From assembly GCF_030811715.1 (NCBI RefSeq), contig NZ_JAUSRH010000001.1, positions 1-64,000 on the forward strand: DNA of 64,000 nt, given 5' to 3'. The translations under genes and the position numbers were made by a program. Positions 37,209 through 46,274 of the stretch are shown here, one piece after another. The notes under the pieces are model-generated. The model had not been told where the DNA came from. It ran no database searches and saw only the letters and a program-made list of their open reading frames with translations. Source of the DNA: Sinomonas atrocyanea (lineage in GTDB: Bacteria > Actinomycetota > Actinomycetes > Actinomycetales > Micrococcaceae). Position 1 is the first letter of the stretch. The number at the start of each line of letters is the position of its first letter.

Positions 37209-37457
37209 AGGGCGCCGCGGCGCGCTGAGCCTGCCGCGCCGGTCGGCCGCCCGCTGCGCGTCCAGCCACGCACCGAGCCTCGACTCCGCGAGGTCGCGGG
37301 CGGAGTCCCCTGGTGTACGACCGCGATCACGGGCGAATGCGGTCAGCTTTTTGACCGCCGCGGAGAAGTCGTTGTGGTCCTGCTGCCGAACTCCGGGCAG
37401 CCCTGCCTCCGGCACAGGCTGTGTGACTATGGCAGCTCGACTCAGGACCGGTGTGAC
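37209..37457 (-). pseudogene. Remnant related to the 49457-49738 gene
   Basis: The minus strand encodes a stretch (PVPEAGLPGVRQQDHNDFSA then SRLGAWLDAQRAADRRGRLS) that aligns with the intact 93-residue protein at 49457-49738 (GLPVPAQQDEADF and ARLGSWLDAERAADEHGALS). The frame has no start codon in the matching place. The RLGxWLxxQRAAxRRGxLS pattern resembles helicase-associated (HA) domains. The rest of 37087-37680 shows nothing else I can support. Confidence 0.45.
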
Positions 37458-37680
37458 GGCTTGATTCAGGACCGCCCGCCGAGGCCGGGACAGACGACGG
37501 CGCACCATTCAGACCGCTGAGGGAAGAAGATCACCGAAGATGCAGGGCGAGGTGCCCGTGGTGAGAGCCGAGGAAGCCGAGGAGTATGTTCTCGCCCGCG
37601 CTCCCTATTCGGGGCTGGGCTTGAATGTGGATTGGGGTATGCCGCGTTGGCGGACGGGCTGAGGATGCTGCCCCGGGCCG

Positions 37681-38424
37681 TCAGTGGAGTGCGATGAGCA
37701 GCATCTGCGACGTCCCGGGGATGCAAGTCTGGAGGAAGATGGGCGGGTAGCCGCCGGCGAAGCCCCCGAGTACCCCCTCCCCTGCGCCCTTGGGGACCAC
37801 CATCCGCGCGAAGGCCGTGAAGGTGCCGTACCCCTGCACTGTGACCTTGGTGCCTGGCTGGATCCAGCTCATCCTGTTCCACCCACCGCACAGGTCGTGT
37901 TCGGCGATGCTGATCGACACCGTGACGGGAGTGAAGCGGACAGGTCCCTGGCAGGCATCCACGGAGGCCTGCCCTCCGGCGCCCACCACCGGGATGAAGG
38001 CGCTCGGCGGCTGGGCGGGTGCGGGCGCTAGCCGGACCGGGGCGGGCGGAGCGGCCGCAACCTGCGCCGGCTGCGTGCGGGCGGCCTGCGCCTGGGCCTG
38101 TGCCCGGGCCGCGGCCTGCTGCTGGGCCTGCCGTGCCGCCGTCTGCTGGGCGACAGCTCCCTGCGCAGCGCGCTGGCGGGACTCTTTTACTCGGGCGTTC
38201 TCGACAATCTGTGCCGCCTGCAGGTCAGCTGCTTCATGGGCCAGCTGGGCCAGCGTGCGTTGCTCCCCCGCGGGATCGGGAACCGGAGTGGCCTCCCGGA
38301 CCGCGGTGGTCGGAACAGACGGAGTCGGAATGACGACGGACAGTCCCCCGATGGCCAGTAGGCAGGCGACGACCGCTGACGGCACGACGACGTGCGAGCT
38401 CTTGAAGGCTGGGAGTGCGGCCAT
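37681..38424 (-). CDS. Exported or membrane-anchored protein with Ala/Gln-rich stalk
   Basis: 247 residues from ATG 38424 (an in-frame start at 38475 is possible). A single N-terminal membrane segment (VVVPSAVVACLLAIGGLSVV) is followed by an Ala/Gln/Arg-rich, probably coiled stalk (about 60-135) and a C-terminal domain with two or three Cys residues (VDACQGPVRF, HDLCGGWNRMSWIQPGTKV, FLQTCIPGTSQ) that could form disulfides outside the cell. No named family recognised. It lies downstream of RR2 on the same strand. Confidence 0.65.
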   Translation of the reverse strand: MAALPAFKSSHVVVPSAVVACLLAIGGLSVVIPTPSVPTTAVREATPVPDPAGEQRTLAQLAHEAADLQAAQIVENARVKESRQRAAQGAVAQQTAARQAQQQAAARAQAQAQAARTQPAQVAAAPPAPVRLAPAPAQPPSAFIPVVGAGGQASVDACQGPVRFTPVTVSISIAEHDLCGGWNRMSWIQPGTKVTVQGYGTFTAFARMVVPKGAGEGVLGGFAGGYPPIFLQTCIPGTSQMLLIALH

Positions 38425-38790
38425 GGCGACGACCTCTGATCGGGCCGGTACTGGGCTCCGGCGTCTGATCTCCAAGGTCCTCAGTTGCAGGAATGACGGT
38501 AAAGGCGGTCGAGCCGAATAGCGTCCTGGTCAGGCCCAAGTCGAGTAGAAGAAACCTCGCTCCCGGTGGCTACCAAGTACTGAGAGCGCACAGAGCAGGT
38601 AGGAGCGCCCCTCGCCCAACATCGCCGGCGATTGGCCAGCGGCGCCAGCCCCGCTGGCCATGCTCCGGCCCGTGCGTCAGAGGACCGGATCTGAAAGGCG
38701 GGCCCGTCGAAAAGCCACGCTGCAGCGGGTTGTCGCCGCTTTCGGCACGACGCCTGCAGGGGCCGAACCCGAGCCGGACCCGGGCCGTGG

Positions 38791-39471
38791 TCACACTGCC
38801 CGGCCGCCGTTGCCGTCCTGTGCGTCGCGTTCTGCTTGGGCGAGGTACAGGGCCGCTTTCGTCCTGTTCTCGAGGCCGAGCTTCTCCAGGCCGTCGGAGA
38901 CGTAGTTCTTGGCGATCTTCTCTGCCAGAACCAATTCGTGGGCGATCTGCCGGTTCGTCATCCCCTGGCCGAGCAGCTCCAGGACACGGGACTCCTTGCG
39001 TGTCAGGCCGTCGTAGATCCGCGGCCTGGGCTCTGTCCCCTCGGTGGCGCCGGAGAGGATCAGGGCTTCCTCCTCGGGGTCGAAGAGGCTCTCCCCAGCC
39101 GCGGCGCGGCGGACCGACGTTGCGATGTCCTGCCCGGTGAGCTGCTTGAGGAGGTAGCCGGATGCCCCGGCGATGACGGCGTCCCGGGGCCCGTCCCTGT
39201 CGTGGTCTTCGGCCAGGATCAGGCAGCTGATGCTCCGGTCGATGGAGCGGATGCGCCGGCATACCTCCGACCCGGTCCCCTCCCGCAGTCGGGCGCCGAG
39301 CACGGCGACGTGCGGCCGCAGTGCGGGGATCCTCGCCGAAGCCTCGACGGCGGCGCGGCTCTCGCCCACTACGACCAGGCCCTGGTCCTCGAGCAGTTCC
39401 CTCAGGCCCCGCAGGACGACGTCGTGGCCGTCCAGGATGTAGACCCGGATGGGCTCGTCGCTGCTGTCCAC
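38791..39471 (-). CDS. DosR-like response regulator lacking the phospho-acceptor Asp (RR2)
   Basis: 226 residues, clearly paralogous to RR1 along its whole length including the shared start DSSD. The receiver acid pair is changed to Asp14-Gly15 (ILDGHDVV) and the phospho-acceptor position is Gly59 (VAVLGARLREG) where RR1 has Asp62; the codon is GGC against GAC. The Lys of SGYLLKQLTG is kept. The LuxR HTH (LTRKESRVLELLGQGMTN then RQIAHELVLAEK) looks intact. The GTG at 39471 aligns with the RR1 start. Such a protein should not be activated by phosphorylation but could still dimerise and bind DNA. Confidence 0.87.
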   Translation of the reverse strand: MDSSDEPIRVYILDGHDVVLRGLRELLEDQGLVVVGESRAAVEASARIPALRPHVAVLGARLREGTGSEVCRRIRSIDRSISCLILAEDHDRDGPRDAVIAGASGYLLKQLTGQDIATSVRRAAAGESLFDPEEEALILSGATEGTEPRPRIYDGLTRKESRVLELLGQGMTNRQIAHELVLAEKIAKNYVSDGLEKLGLENRTKAALYLAQAERDAQDGNGGRAV

Positions 39472-39667
39472 GGTGCACGCCTCTTGGCTGGGCCCTGGGC
39501 GGTCGGCAGTAGCCGTCAGCGGGGCGTGCGGGGTGCGGCACACGCCTGGCCTGTCCGTCCGAGGAGTCCTACGGTTGGGAAGCCGGTTTGGTTCAAGGCT
39601 CCCCGCAGTCGCTTTCTTCACCTGCACTGAGGCTCGGAACCGTACGGGATTACGGGCCAGTACGCGA
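39472..39667 (-). repeat. Upstream region shared with the first regulator (copy 2)
   Basis: Counterpart of 34733-34927, with the same ordered blocks. It shows that the RR1/RR2 duplication included the promoter region. Confidence 0.65.
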
Positions 39668-40237
39668 CACTGTGCGGCGCGGCGGGAGGGGATGGCCGGC
39701 GCCGTGGACGCGCTGGACGACCGGGGCGGACCCGAACCCCGGCGCTGTCGTCGTCCCGCTCGAGTCGCTGACGGAGGGGCCCCGGCTGCCCGACCCTCTG
39801 GTGTCCCCCAGGGCGGGCAGGGCCTTCGACGACGGCCGGTCCGAGCGCGCCGAGGCCGCCTCCGCCCTGCACCTGGACAGCTCGGCACGTCGCAACCAGG
39901 TCATCTGGCAGGCTCGGTGCTGCAACGGGCGCCCGCGAGCTCCCAGTGGGGGCGGCCGGCCGCAATAGCTGTTCACCGGCCGTTGCGGCCGACAGCCGCC
40001 AGCGCTGCCCTCCCGCATACCCGGGCGCTTGGTCCGCGACGCGCCGTCCGTTTTGTGGGCGACGTGGGGGGCAGAGTGCAGCTTCGCGCCCCTGATGCGG
40101 CCGATCCATTCGCCCTTCGAGTTCGCGAGGGGCCCGGACTGCTGCCGGTTCCGGTCGGCCTTCTTCAGCTCCTCGCTGTGCGCCTGGAGCTCGGCTGCGA
40201 GCTTCTTCCGGCCGCCCCTGTAAACGTAGTCGGCCAT
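39650..40237 (-). CDS. Hypothetical protein, basic and charged N terminus
   Basis: The ATG at 40237 has AGGAGG upstream. The first ~50 residues (MADYVYRGGRKKLAAELQAH, SEELKKADRNRQQ, GEWIGRIRGAKLHS) look like a real small protein. The frame stays open for 195 residues, but the later part is Arg/Pro/Ser-rich and may be non-coding after a mutation. No family recognised. The region 40238-40542 upstream holds only this ribosome site and the IS110 ribosome site. Confidence 0.4.
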   Translation of the reverse strand: MADYVYRGGRKKLAAELQAHSEELKKADRNRQQSGPLANSKGEWIGRIRGAKLHSAPHVAHKTDGASRTKRPGMREGSAGGCRPQRPVNSYCGRPPPLGARGRPLQHRACQMTWLRRAELSRCRAEAASARSDRPSSKALPALGDTRGSGSRGPSVSDSSGTTTAPGFGSAPVVQRVHGAGHPLPPRRTVSRTGP

Positions 40238-40542
40238 GCTTCTGCCTCCTGGTGGTCGGTGGGCCGGGAGGTTCGTGGTGGCCAGCCGGGCCTCCCTCCT
40301 CCGTTCGTTGTTCTTACGGTGTTTGGGGTGTCGGTCCGGGGGTTCCGTAGGCTTCTGATCGTCCAAGGGTGCGGGTATGGCCTCCTCGTTTTCGCCCTCG
40401 CCGTGGCTTAGCCGGAATGGCCGCCCGCGTCCCACGACGACTCGCCCGCTGATTGAGAGATGCGCATCGATCGCTGTGTAAGGAAACGACGGCGTGGTTG
40501 TCCGTAGGCGCCCCAGAAGACTGAAAAGGAGAAAGGCGTACT

Positions 40543-41613
40543 GTGGCCGAACTGTGGGCCGGATCCGGCGCAGGCAAGACCCACCTCCACTGCATGGTCA
40601 TCGACCAGGACGGGAGCCGGCTGTTCTCCCGGAGGCTGGCCAACACCGAGGACGCGATCCTCGCCCTGATCGCAGACGTCCTCGCTCTGGCCGCGGGCAG
40701 GGAGGTTCATTGGGCCACCGACCTGAACCAGGGCGCGTCGGCGCTGCTGATCAGTGCCCTCTTGGCGCACGCACCATGCCGCACGCATCTACAGCGGCGA
40801 GGGCACGACCGAAGCGAGGGACGTCGGGATCATCGCAGACCAGGCCAAGATGCGCCGCGACCCGCAGCCGGTGAGGGCCGAGGACGAGACAATCGTCGAA
40901 TTGCGCCTGCTCACAGCCCGCCGGGCAGACCTCGTCCACGACCGGACCAGGTCGTACAACAGGTTCCGGGCCACCCTGCTCGAGTACTTCCCGGCGCTGG
41001 GGGCCTCATAAGACTTCTACCAGCGCAAGGCCGCCGCCATCCTCCTGACCAGGTACCAGACGCCCGAGGGGATCCGGCGGGCCGGGCAGGGGCGGATCGA
41101 GGACTGGCTGCGCAAGCAGGGCTGCTACCGCACCGACAAGACCGGCGGGACCGCCGTGGAGACGGCCGGGCAGCAGTCCACGACCGTGGTCGGGCAGACC
41201 GCCGCAGCGGCCCTCGTCGCGCGGATCGCCCAGAACATCCTGTCCCTCATCGAGCAGATTGCAGAGGTCGGTGGCGAGATCGAGACCCGCTGCAGGCGCA
41301 CGCCCACTTCGAGATCCTCCGGAGCGTGCCAGGTTTCGCGCCGCAGCTCGCGGCCGAGTTCATCGCCACCGGCGGAAATTGGACCGCTTCGGCAGCGCAG
41401 ACCGCCTCGCCGGAATCGCCGGAGTCGCGCCGGTTCCAAAGGGCTCAGGCAAGATCAGCGGCAACTGCCGCAGCGCCACGCGCTACGACCGAAGACTCCT
41501 CCGCACACGCTTCCTCGCCGCACAGAACGCCGCCGGGTACTGCCCCGAATCGCGCAGCTACTACGACCCGAAGCGCGCCGAGTGGAAGAACCACAAACAG
41601 GCCCATGGATGGG
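40543..41613 (+). pseudogene. IS110-family transposase, frameshifted and inactive
   Basis: The N-terminal DEDD domain is read from GTG 40543 (GAGKTHLHCMVIDQDGSRL, REVHWATDLNQGASALLIS). The frame then shifts to another (EGTTEARDVGIIADQAKM to FRATLLEYFPALGAS, stop at 41009), and the C-terminal Transposase_20 part appears in yet another frame (RLAGIAGVAPVPKGSGKISG, SRSYYDPKRAEWKNHKQA). The first catalytic Asp before AGKTH is replaced (GSGAGKTH). At least two frameshifts and a stop make it non-functional. No terminal repeats are expected for IS110. Nothing further is seen from 41614 to 41880. Confidence 0.85.
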
Positions 41614-41880
41614 GACGGAGCGAAGCGGAGGCGCCGGCCAGGACCCGGGCCACAGCCCGAGCGCAGCGAGGACCGAATGTCAGGCGCGGCGCTGGCCACC
41701 TGCCCGGCGGGGCCGGGGTGTGGCCGTTCCTGCTGCCGCCGGCGGGCCGGGGTGCCGGGTTCCAGAGGCCGCGCTCGGAATCGCGGCCCACGGGGCCTTG
41801 ACGCCTGTGCGTGCCGGGAGGACAGTGCCGACCGTAGGGGTTCGGTGTGCGGGGAGGTCCTTCGTGGAAAGGAGCCCGCA

Positions 41881-42486
41881 ATGGCATGGCGGATCGAAGG
41901 AACGTACTTCGAAAACTGCAACTGCGACATGGTCTGCCCGTGTACGACCTCCGGCCTCACGGCGCCGGCCGACAACGACCGCTGCAAGGTGGCGCTGGCG
42001 TTCCACATCGACACGGGCGACGTCGACGGGGTCGATGTCGGCGGCCTGACCGTCGCCGTCGTGGCGGAAACCCCTGCCCTGATGGGTGAGGGCGGCTGGC
42101 GCATGGGGGTGCTGATGGACGCCGCGGCAACGCCGCAGCAGGCCGAGGCGCTCGGGGCCGTCTTCGGCGGCCAGCGCGGCGGACCGATGGAAGGCCTCGG
42201 CCCCCTGGTCGGGGAGATGCTCGGCATGGAGTCGCGCGAGATCGACTACGCCGACGACGGCCGCGCCCACCGGGTCAGGATCGGGAGCGCCGTCGACATC
42301 TCGGTGGAGGACTTCGTCTCCCCGCTCGACCCCACAGGCGCCGGAGTGAAGGTCAGCGGAGTCGGCTTCCCCGCCGACACCCTGGCGGCCGGGCACGCCA
42401 CGGCCTCCAGCGTGGACGCGTTCGGGCTCTCGTGGGACAACACCGGGAAGAACTCCTTCTCGGCGCCCTTCGCCTGGTCAGCCTGA
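41881..42486 (+). CDS. DUF1326 family protein
   Basis: 201 residues. The N-terminal cysteine cluster FENCNCDMVCPC (CxCxxxCxC) is the DUF1326 hallmark and suggests metal binding. No signal peptide. The body is beta-rich with conserved Gly residues near the C terminus (GFPADTLAAGHATASSVDAF). AAAGGAG lies before the ATG. The DUF2182 membrane gene starts 1 nt after its stop; the two families are known to co-occur. Biochemical role unknown. Confidence 0.87.
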   Translation: MAWRIEGTYFENCNCDMVCPCTTSGLTAPADNDRCKVALAFHIDTGDVDGVDVGGLTVAVVAETPALMGEGGWRMGVLMDAAATPQQAEALGAVFGGQRGGPMEGLGPLVGEMLGMESREIDYADDGRAHRVRIGSAVDISVEDFVSPLDPTGAGVKVSGVGFPADTLAAGHATASSVDAFGLSWDNTGKNSFSAPFAWSA

Positions 42487-42487
42487 A

Positions 42488-43282
42488 GTGGAAGGGCAGG
42501 CATCTCCGGCCGTCCGCAGCCGGGCCGCACTGCTCGTGCTGCTCGGCTGCGCGGCCATCGCCTGGTACTTCACCGTCCTCGGGACCGGGGGCATGCCCCC
42601 GGGGCCGGGAACGATGGGGCTGGACCTCGCAGGCTTCCTGCTCGTGTGGTCCCTCATGATGTCCGCCATGATGCTCCCGGCCCTGGCACCGTTGGCCACC
42701 GCGTACCTGCGCTCCCTCCGCGCGGTGCCCGACGCGAGTGTGCGTGCGGTGCGGACGACCGGCCTCGTCCTGGGCTACCTGGTGTCCTGGGCCGTCTTCG
42801 GGGCCGGCGCCTTCGTGCTGGCCCTGCTCGCCGCCCAGCTCGCGATGGCCGCCCCCGAGGCCGCCGCGTGGACGGGCGCCGGAATCGTGGCCGCCGCCGG
42901 CGCCTACCAGCTGACTCCGCTGAAGGACTTCTGCCTGCGCCACTGCCGCTCCCCCATCGCTTTCCTCCTCCATGTCTCCAGCTTCAGAGGTCCCCTCCGG
43001 GACGTCCGTGTCGGGGCCTACCACGGCGTGTACTGCATCGGATGCTGCTGGGGCCTGATGGCCGTGCTGACCGCCGTCGGACTGACGAACCTGGCGTGGA
43101 TGGCCGCCATTGCCGCGACCGTGCTGCTGGAGAAGACCTGGAGCCACGGCCGTGGACTGAGCAGGGCCGTCGGGGTCGCGCTCATCGTCTTCGCATGCTT
43201 CGTCCCGGCCAACCCCGCACTGCTTCCCGGGCTGCACGCGTCACAGATGCAGACCGCGGCGGCCCTGGTCCACCATCCCTGA
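42488..43282 (+). CDS. DUF2182 integral membrane protein (COG5486-type, predicted metal-binding)
   Basis: 264 residues with about six or seven membrane segments. Conserved-looking polar/cysteine sites are WSLMMSAMMLPALAPL, YQLTPLKDFCLRHCRSP and YCIGCCWGLM, which could form an intramembrane metal site. The GTG start is 1 nt after the DUF1326 stop, implying translational coupling and shared function. The family is described only as a predicted metal-binding membrane protein. No gene is seen in 43283-43532. Confidence 0.85.
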   Translation: MEGQASPAVRSRAALLVLLGCAAIAWYFTVLGTGGMPPGPGTMGLDLAGFLLVWSLMMSAMMLPALAPLATAYLRSLRAVPDASVRAVRTTGLVLGYLVSWAVFGAGAFVLALLAAQLAMAAPEAAAWTGAGIVAAAGAYQLTPLKDFCLRHCRSPIAFLLHVSSFRGPLRDVRVGAYHGVYCIGCCWGLMAVLTAVGLTNLAWMAAIAATVLLEKTWSHGRGLSRAVGVALIVFACFVPANPALLPGLHASQMQTAAALVHHP

Positions 43283-43532
43283 CGCCCGTCCGCCGGGGCG
43301 CTCCGGCTCCCGGCCAGACGTCGTCCGGGGCGCCCCGTCGACCGCGACTGTGTTCACCCGAGGATCATCGGCCGGTGCATGGCCATGGGGAGCTGGTTCC
43401 GCCCATCGCGGGCGCGCCAGGTACCGGATCGGCGTCCGGAGCCGGGACGACCCGGCGGGTGGGAGGGGCAGCAGCCGTCTGCTTCGCCCGCACGGCCTTC
43501 CGGGGCGCGGTCCCGGGTGCGAGGCTGGGGGC

Positions 43533-46175
43533 ATGGAGAACGACCCTGGCCCTCTGGTCATCGGCCTGCGGGATCCTGCGTCCGCGGATGCGGCCGCAGC
43601 GGGAGGGAAGGCGGCCAATCTCGGCATGCTCATCCGTGGCGGGCTCCCGGTGCCCGAGGGATTCGTGCTCACCACAGCCGCCTACCGGCTCGCGGCCCGG
43701 CCGGGGATCGGAGAGCACGGTTCCTCGGCGGCCGCCGCTGCCGCGCTCCGGGAGGCTCCCGTTCCTCCCGCCGTCGCAGAGGAACTGCTGGACGCGTACC
43801 ACACGCTGGGACCGGGACCGGTGGCCGTCCGCTCGTCCGCCACCGCCGAGGACCTCCCGGAGGCGAGCTTCGCCGGGCAGCACGACACCTACCTCGGAAT
43901 CGTCGGCGACGACGCGGTCCTCGATGCCGTCCGCCGGTGCTGGGCCTCCCTATGGACCGACCGGGCGGTGGCCTACCGGCAGGCCAACAGGATCGACGGG
44001 CAGAGCATCGCCATGGCCGTTGTCGTGCAGAAGATGGTCGACGCCGCCGCGGCCGGGGTCCTGTTCACCGCAGATCCCGTCACCGGGACACGGCGGCGCG
44101 CCGCGGTCGACGCGGTCCCGGGCCTGGGCGAGGCCCTGGTGTCGGGAGAGGCCACCCCGGACCACTACGTCCTCGACACGGCGACGGGCTCGGTCCTCCA
44201 GTCCCGGCCCGCCGGGACCGACGCCGTCCTCACCGAGCCCGAACTGGTCGAGCTCGCCCGCCTCGGCGACCGCGTCGAGGGCCTGTTCGGCGCACCGCAG
44301 GACATCGAGTTCGCACTCGACGCCGGGCACCGGATCTGGCTCGTCCAGTCGAGGGACATCACCACCCTGTACCCAGTGCCAGCCGGCGCTTTCGATCCGG
44401 CGGACGGGCTGCACGTCTACCTCTCGGCGAATGTCATCCAGGGCTACTTCGACCCGATCACCCCTATGGGTGTGCAGTTCTTCCGCCTCCTCGGCTCGGG
44501 CGTGGCCCGGGCCATCACCGGGCACGACCCAGCAGCCGCAGGCGCGGGGCCCGATCCCGCGGCTGGGCCGCGGATGCTGGCCGAAGCGGCGATGCGCCTG
44601 CACCTCGACGTCACAGCAGCCCTGCAGGACCCGATCGGGCACCGGCTGCTCCAACTCGTGGCCGGCGTCGCCGAATCCCGCAGCGCGGCCGTCCTCTCCA
44701 CCCTGGCCCACGACCATCGGTTCCGCATCCGGGGCGGCTCCCACCTCGCCTCCCTCCGCCGGATCGCAGAGCCCCTGCTGCGGCTGGGAGTGCCGCTCAT
44801 CGCCCTGCGCACCTTCCTCGCCCCGACCTCGGCGCCCGCCCGGCTCGCACGGGAACTCGAGGCGGCCGTGCGGCCCCTCCTGGAGGCCGACGGCGCCCCC
44901 GACCGTCATCTCGATGCCGTGGAACGGCTGCTGCTCGAAGCACCGGCCCGCATGTTCCCACGGCTCGTGGGCCTCCTCGCCCCGGCGATGCTCTCCCTCG
45001 GGCTGGCCGGGCGCCTCCTGCGCGGACGGGCGACCCCCGACGAACTCAGGACGGTCACCCGGGGCGCCCCGCGGAACCCGACGACCGAGATGGACCTGGC
45101 CCTCTGGCAGGTCAGCGCGGCCGCCCGCCGCGACCCGGCAGCCAAGCAGGCGCTGACCGGGCGCACGCCCGCCGAACTCGCCGACGCCTACCGCACAGCA
45201 TCCCTCCCGGCCACGCTGCAGTCACAGCTCGCCCGATTCCTGACCCACTACGGCTTCCGCTGCATCAGCGAGATCGACATCGGCACGCCCCGCTGGTCCG
45301 AGGACCCCACCCACCTCCTGGGCGCCCTGGCCAACTACGTCCGCCTCGGCGACGAACTGCCCGACCCCGACGCCCAGTTCGCCAGGAGCACCCGCGAAGC
45401 CGAGGCCATGGTCCAGGAACTGCTCGGCCGGGTCCACGGACCACAGCGCGCCGCCCTCCGCTTCGCGCTGCGCCGCGTCCGGCTGCTCATCGGCTCGAGG
45501 GAAGCCCCCAAGTTCCACCTCGTCCGCCTCCTCGCCACCCCGGCCCGCAACCTCCTCAAGCCCGTCGGGACGCAGCTCGCCGAAGACCACCGGATCGCCG
45601 ACCCGGCCGACGTGTACTTCCTCACGCTCCCCGAAGCCAGACGCGCCCTCGGCGGGGAGGACCTGCGCGCCCTGGTCGCCCAGAGGCGCGCGGCCTTCGA
45701 GCGCGAACGGAAGCGGAAGCACATCCCGAGGGTTCTCCTCTCCGACGGGACCGATGCCGAAGCCACGACCGCCTCGACTCCCACGGGACAGGACCTGACC
45801 GGCACACCGGCCTCACCCGGCGCGGCCACCGGCCCGGCCCGCGTGATCCTCTCTCCCGAGGGGGCCCGCCTCGAACCCGGGGAGATCCTCGTCGCCCCCT
45901 CCACCAACCCGGGCTGGACCCCACTCTTCCTCACCGCGGCAGGGCTGGTCATGGAGATGGGCGGAGCCATGTCCCACGGCGCGGTCGTCGCCCGCGAATA
46001 CGGGATCCCCGCAGCCGTCGGCGTCCCCGGGGCCACCGAGAAGGTCACCACCGGGACCATCATCACCGTGGACGGATCCCTCGGCACCGTCACCCTCCAC
46101 CCGGCGACGGCACCTGCCCCACAGCTGCGCGGGCCCGAACCCGCTGCCCTCGAGGGCGGGCCGAAGGCGCCGTAG
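43533..46175 (+). CDS. Rifampin phosphotransferase-like / PEP-synthase-like protein
   Basis: 880 residues. The N-terminal PPDK/PEP-synthase ATP-binding module (about 1-310) has GGKAANLGMLIRGGLPVPEG, VAVRSSATAEDLPEASFAGQ and DIEFALDAG. A long central region (about 320-760) follows, and the C-terminal swivelling phospho-His domain has catalytic His815 in GGAMSHGAVVAREYGIP. Order ATP module, large middle module, His domain and the length agree with rifamycin phosphotransferases, which phosphorylate rifampin with ATP; related PEP-utilising proteins share the fold. Two overlapping long open frames on the same strand are shadows. Confidence 0.83.
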   Translation: MENDPGPLVIGLRDPASADAAAAGGKAANLGMLIRGGLPVPEGFVLTTAAYRLAARPGIGEHGSSAAAAAALREAPVPPAVAEELLDAYHTLGPGPVAVRSSATAEDLPEASFAGQHDTYLGIVGDDAVLDAVRRCWASLWTDRAVAYRQANRIDGQSIAMAVVVQKMVDAAAAGVLFTADPVTGTRRRAAVDAVPGLGEALVSGEATPDHYVLDTATGSVLQSRPAGTDAVLTEPELVELARLGDRVEGLFGAPQDIEFALDAGHRIWLVQSRDITTLYPVPAGAFDPADGLHVYLSANVIQGYFDPITPMGVQFFRLLGSGVARAITGHDPAAAGAGPDPAAGPRMLAEAAMRLHLDVTAALQDPIGHRLLQLVAGVAESRSAAVLSTLAHDHRFRIRGGSHLASLRRIAEPLLRLGVPLIALRTFLAPTSAPARLARELEAAVRPLLEADGAPDRHLDAVERLLLEAPARMFPRLVGLLAPAMLSLGLAGRLLRGRATPDELRTVTRGAPRNPTTEMDLALWQVSAAARRDPAAKQALTGRTPAELADAYRTASLPATLQSQLARFLTHYGFRCISEIDIGTPRWSEDPTHLLGALANYVRLGDELPDPDAQFARSTREAEAMVQELLGRVHGPQRAALRFALRRVRLLIGSREAPKFHLVRLLATPARNLLKPVGTQLAEDHRIADPADVYFLTLPEARRALGGEDLRALVAQRRAAFERERKRKHIPRVLLSDGTDAEATTASTPTGQDLTGTPASPGAATGPARVILSPEGARLEPGEILVAPSTNPGWTPLFLTAAGLVMEMGGAMSHGAVVAREYGIPAAVGVPGATEKVTTGTIITVDGSLGTVTLHPATAPAPQLRGPEPAALEGGPKAP

Positions 46176-46274
46176 ACGCTCCGCGCCGGCAGGGGGCACA
46201 CGGGCCGGCGGCGACATCCGCGTCCTGCCACGGCCGTCCCGTCCAGTCGGCTCCGGCCGAGAGGGAGGACCGGC

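Noticed and set aside
36693-37508. Minus-strand 271-codon ORF
   Set aside because: Most of it is antisense to the TetR gene; only the 37209-37457 part shows real similarity and is listed as a remnant.
39449-40411. Plus-strand 320-codon ORF over the RR2 upstream region
   Set aside because: It covers the duplicated control region and the antisense of a minus-strand gene with a good ribosome site; composition looks non-coding.
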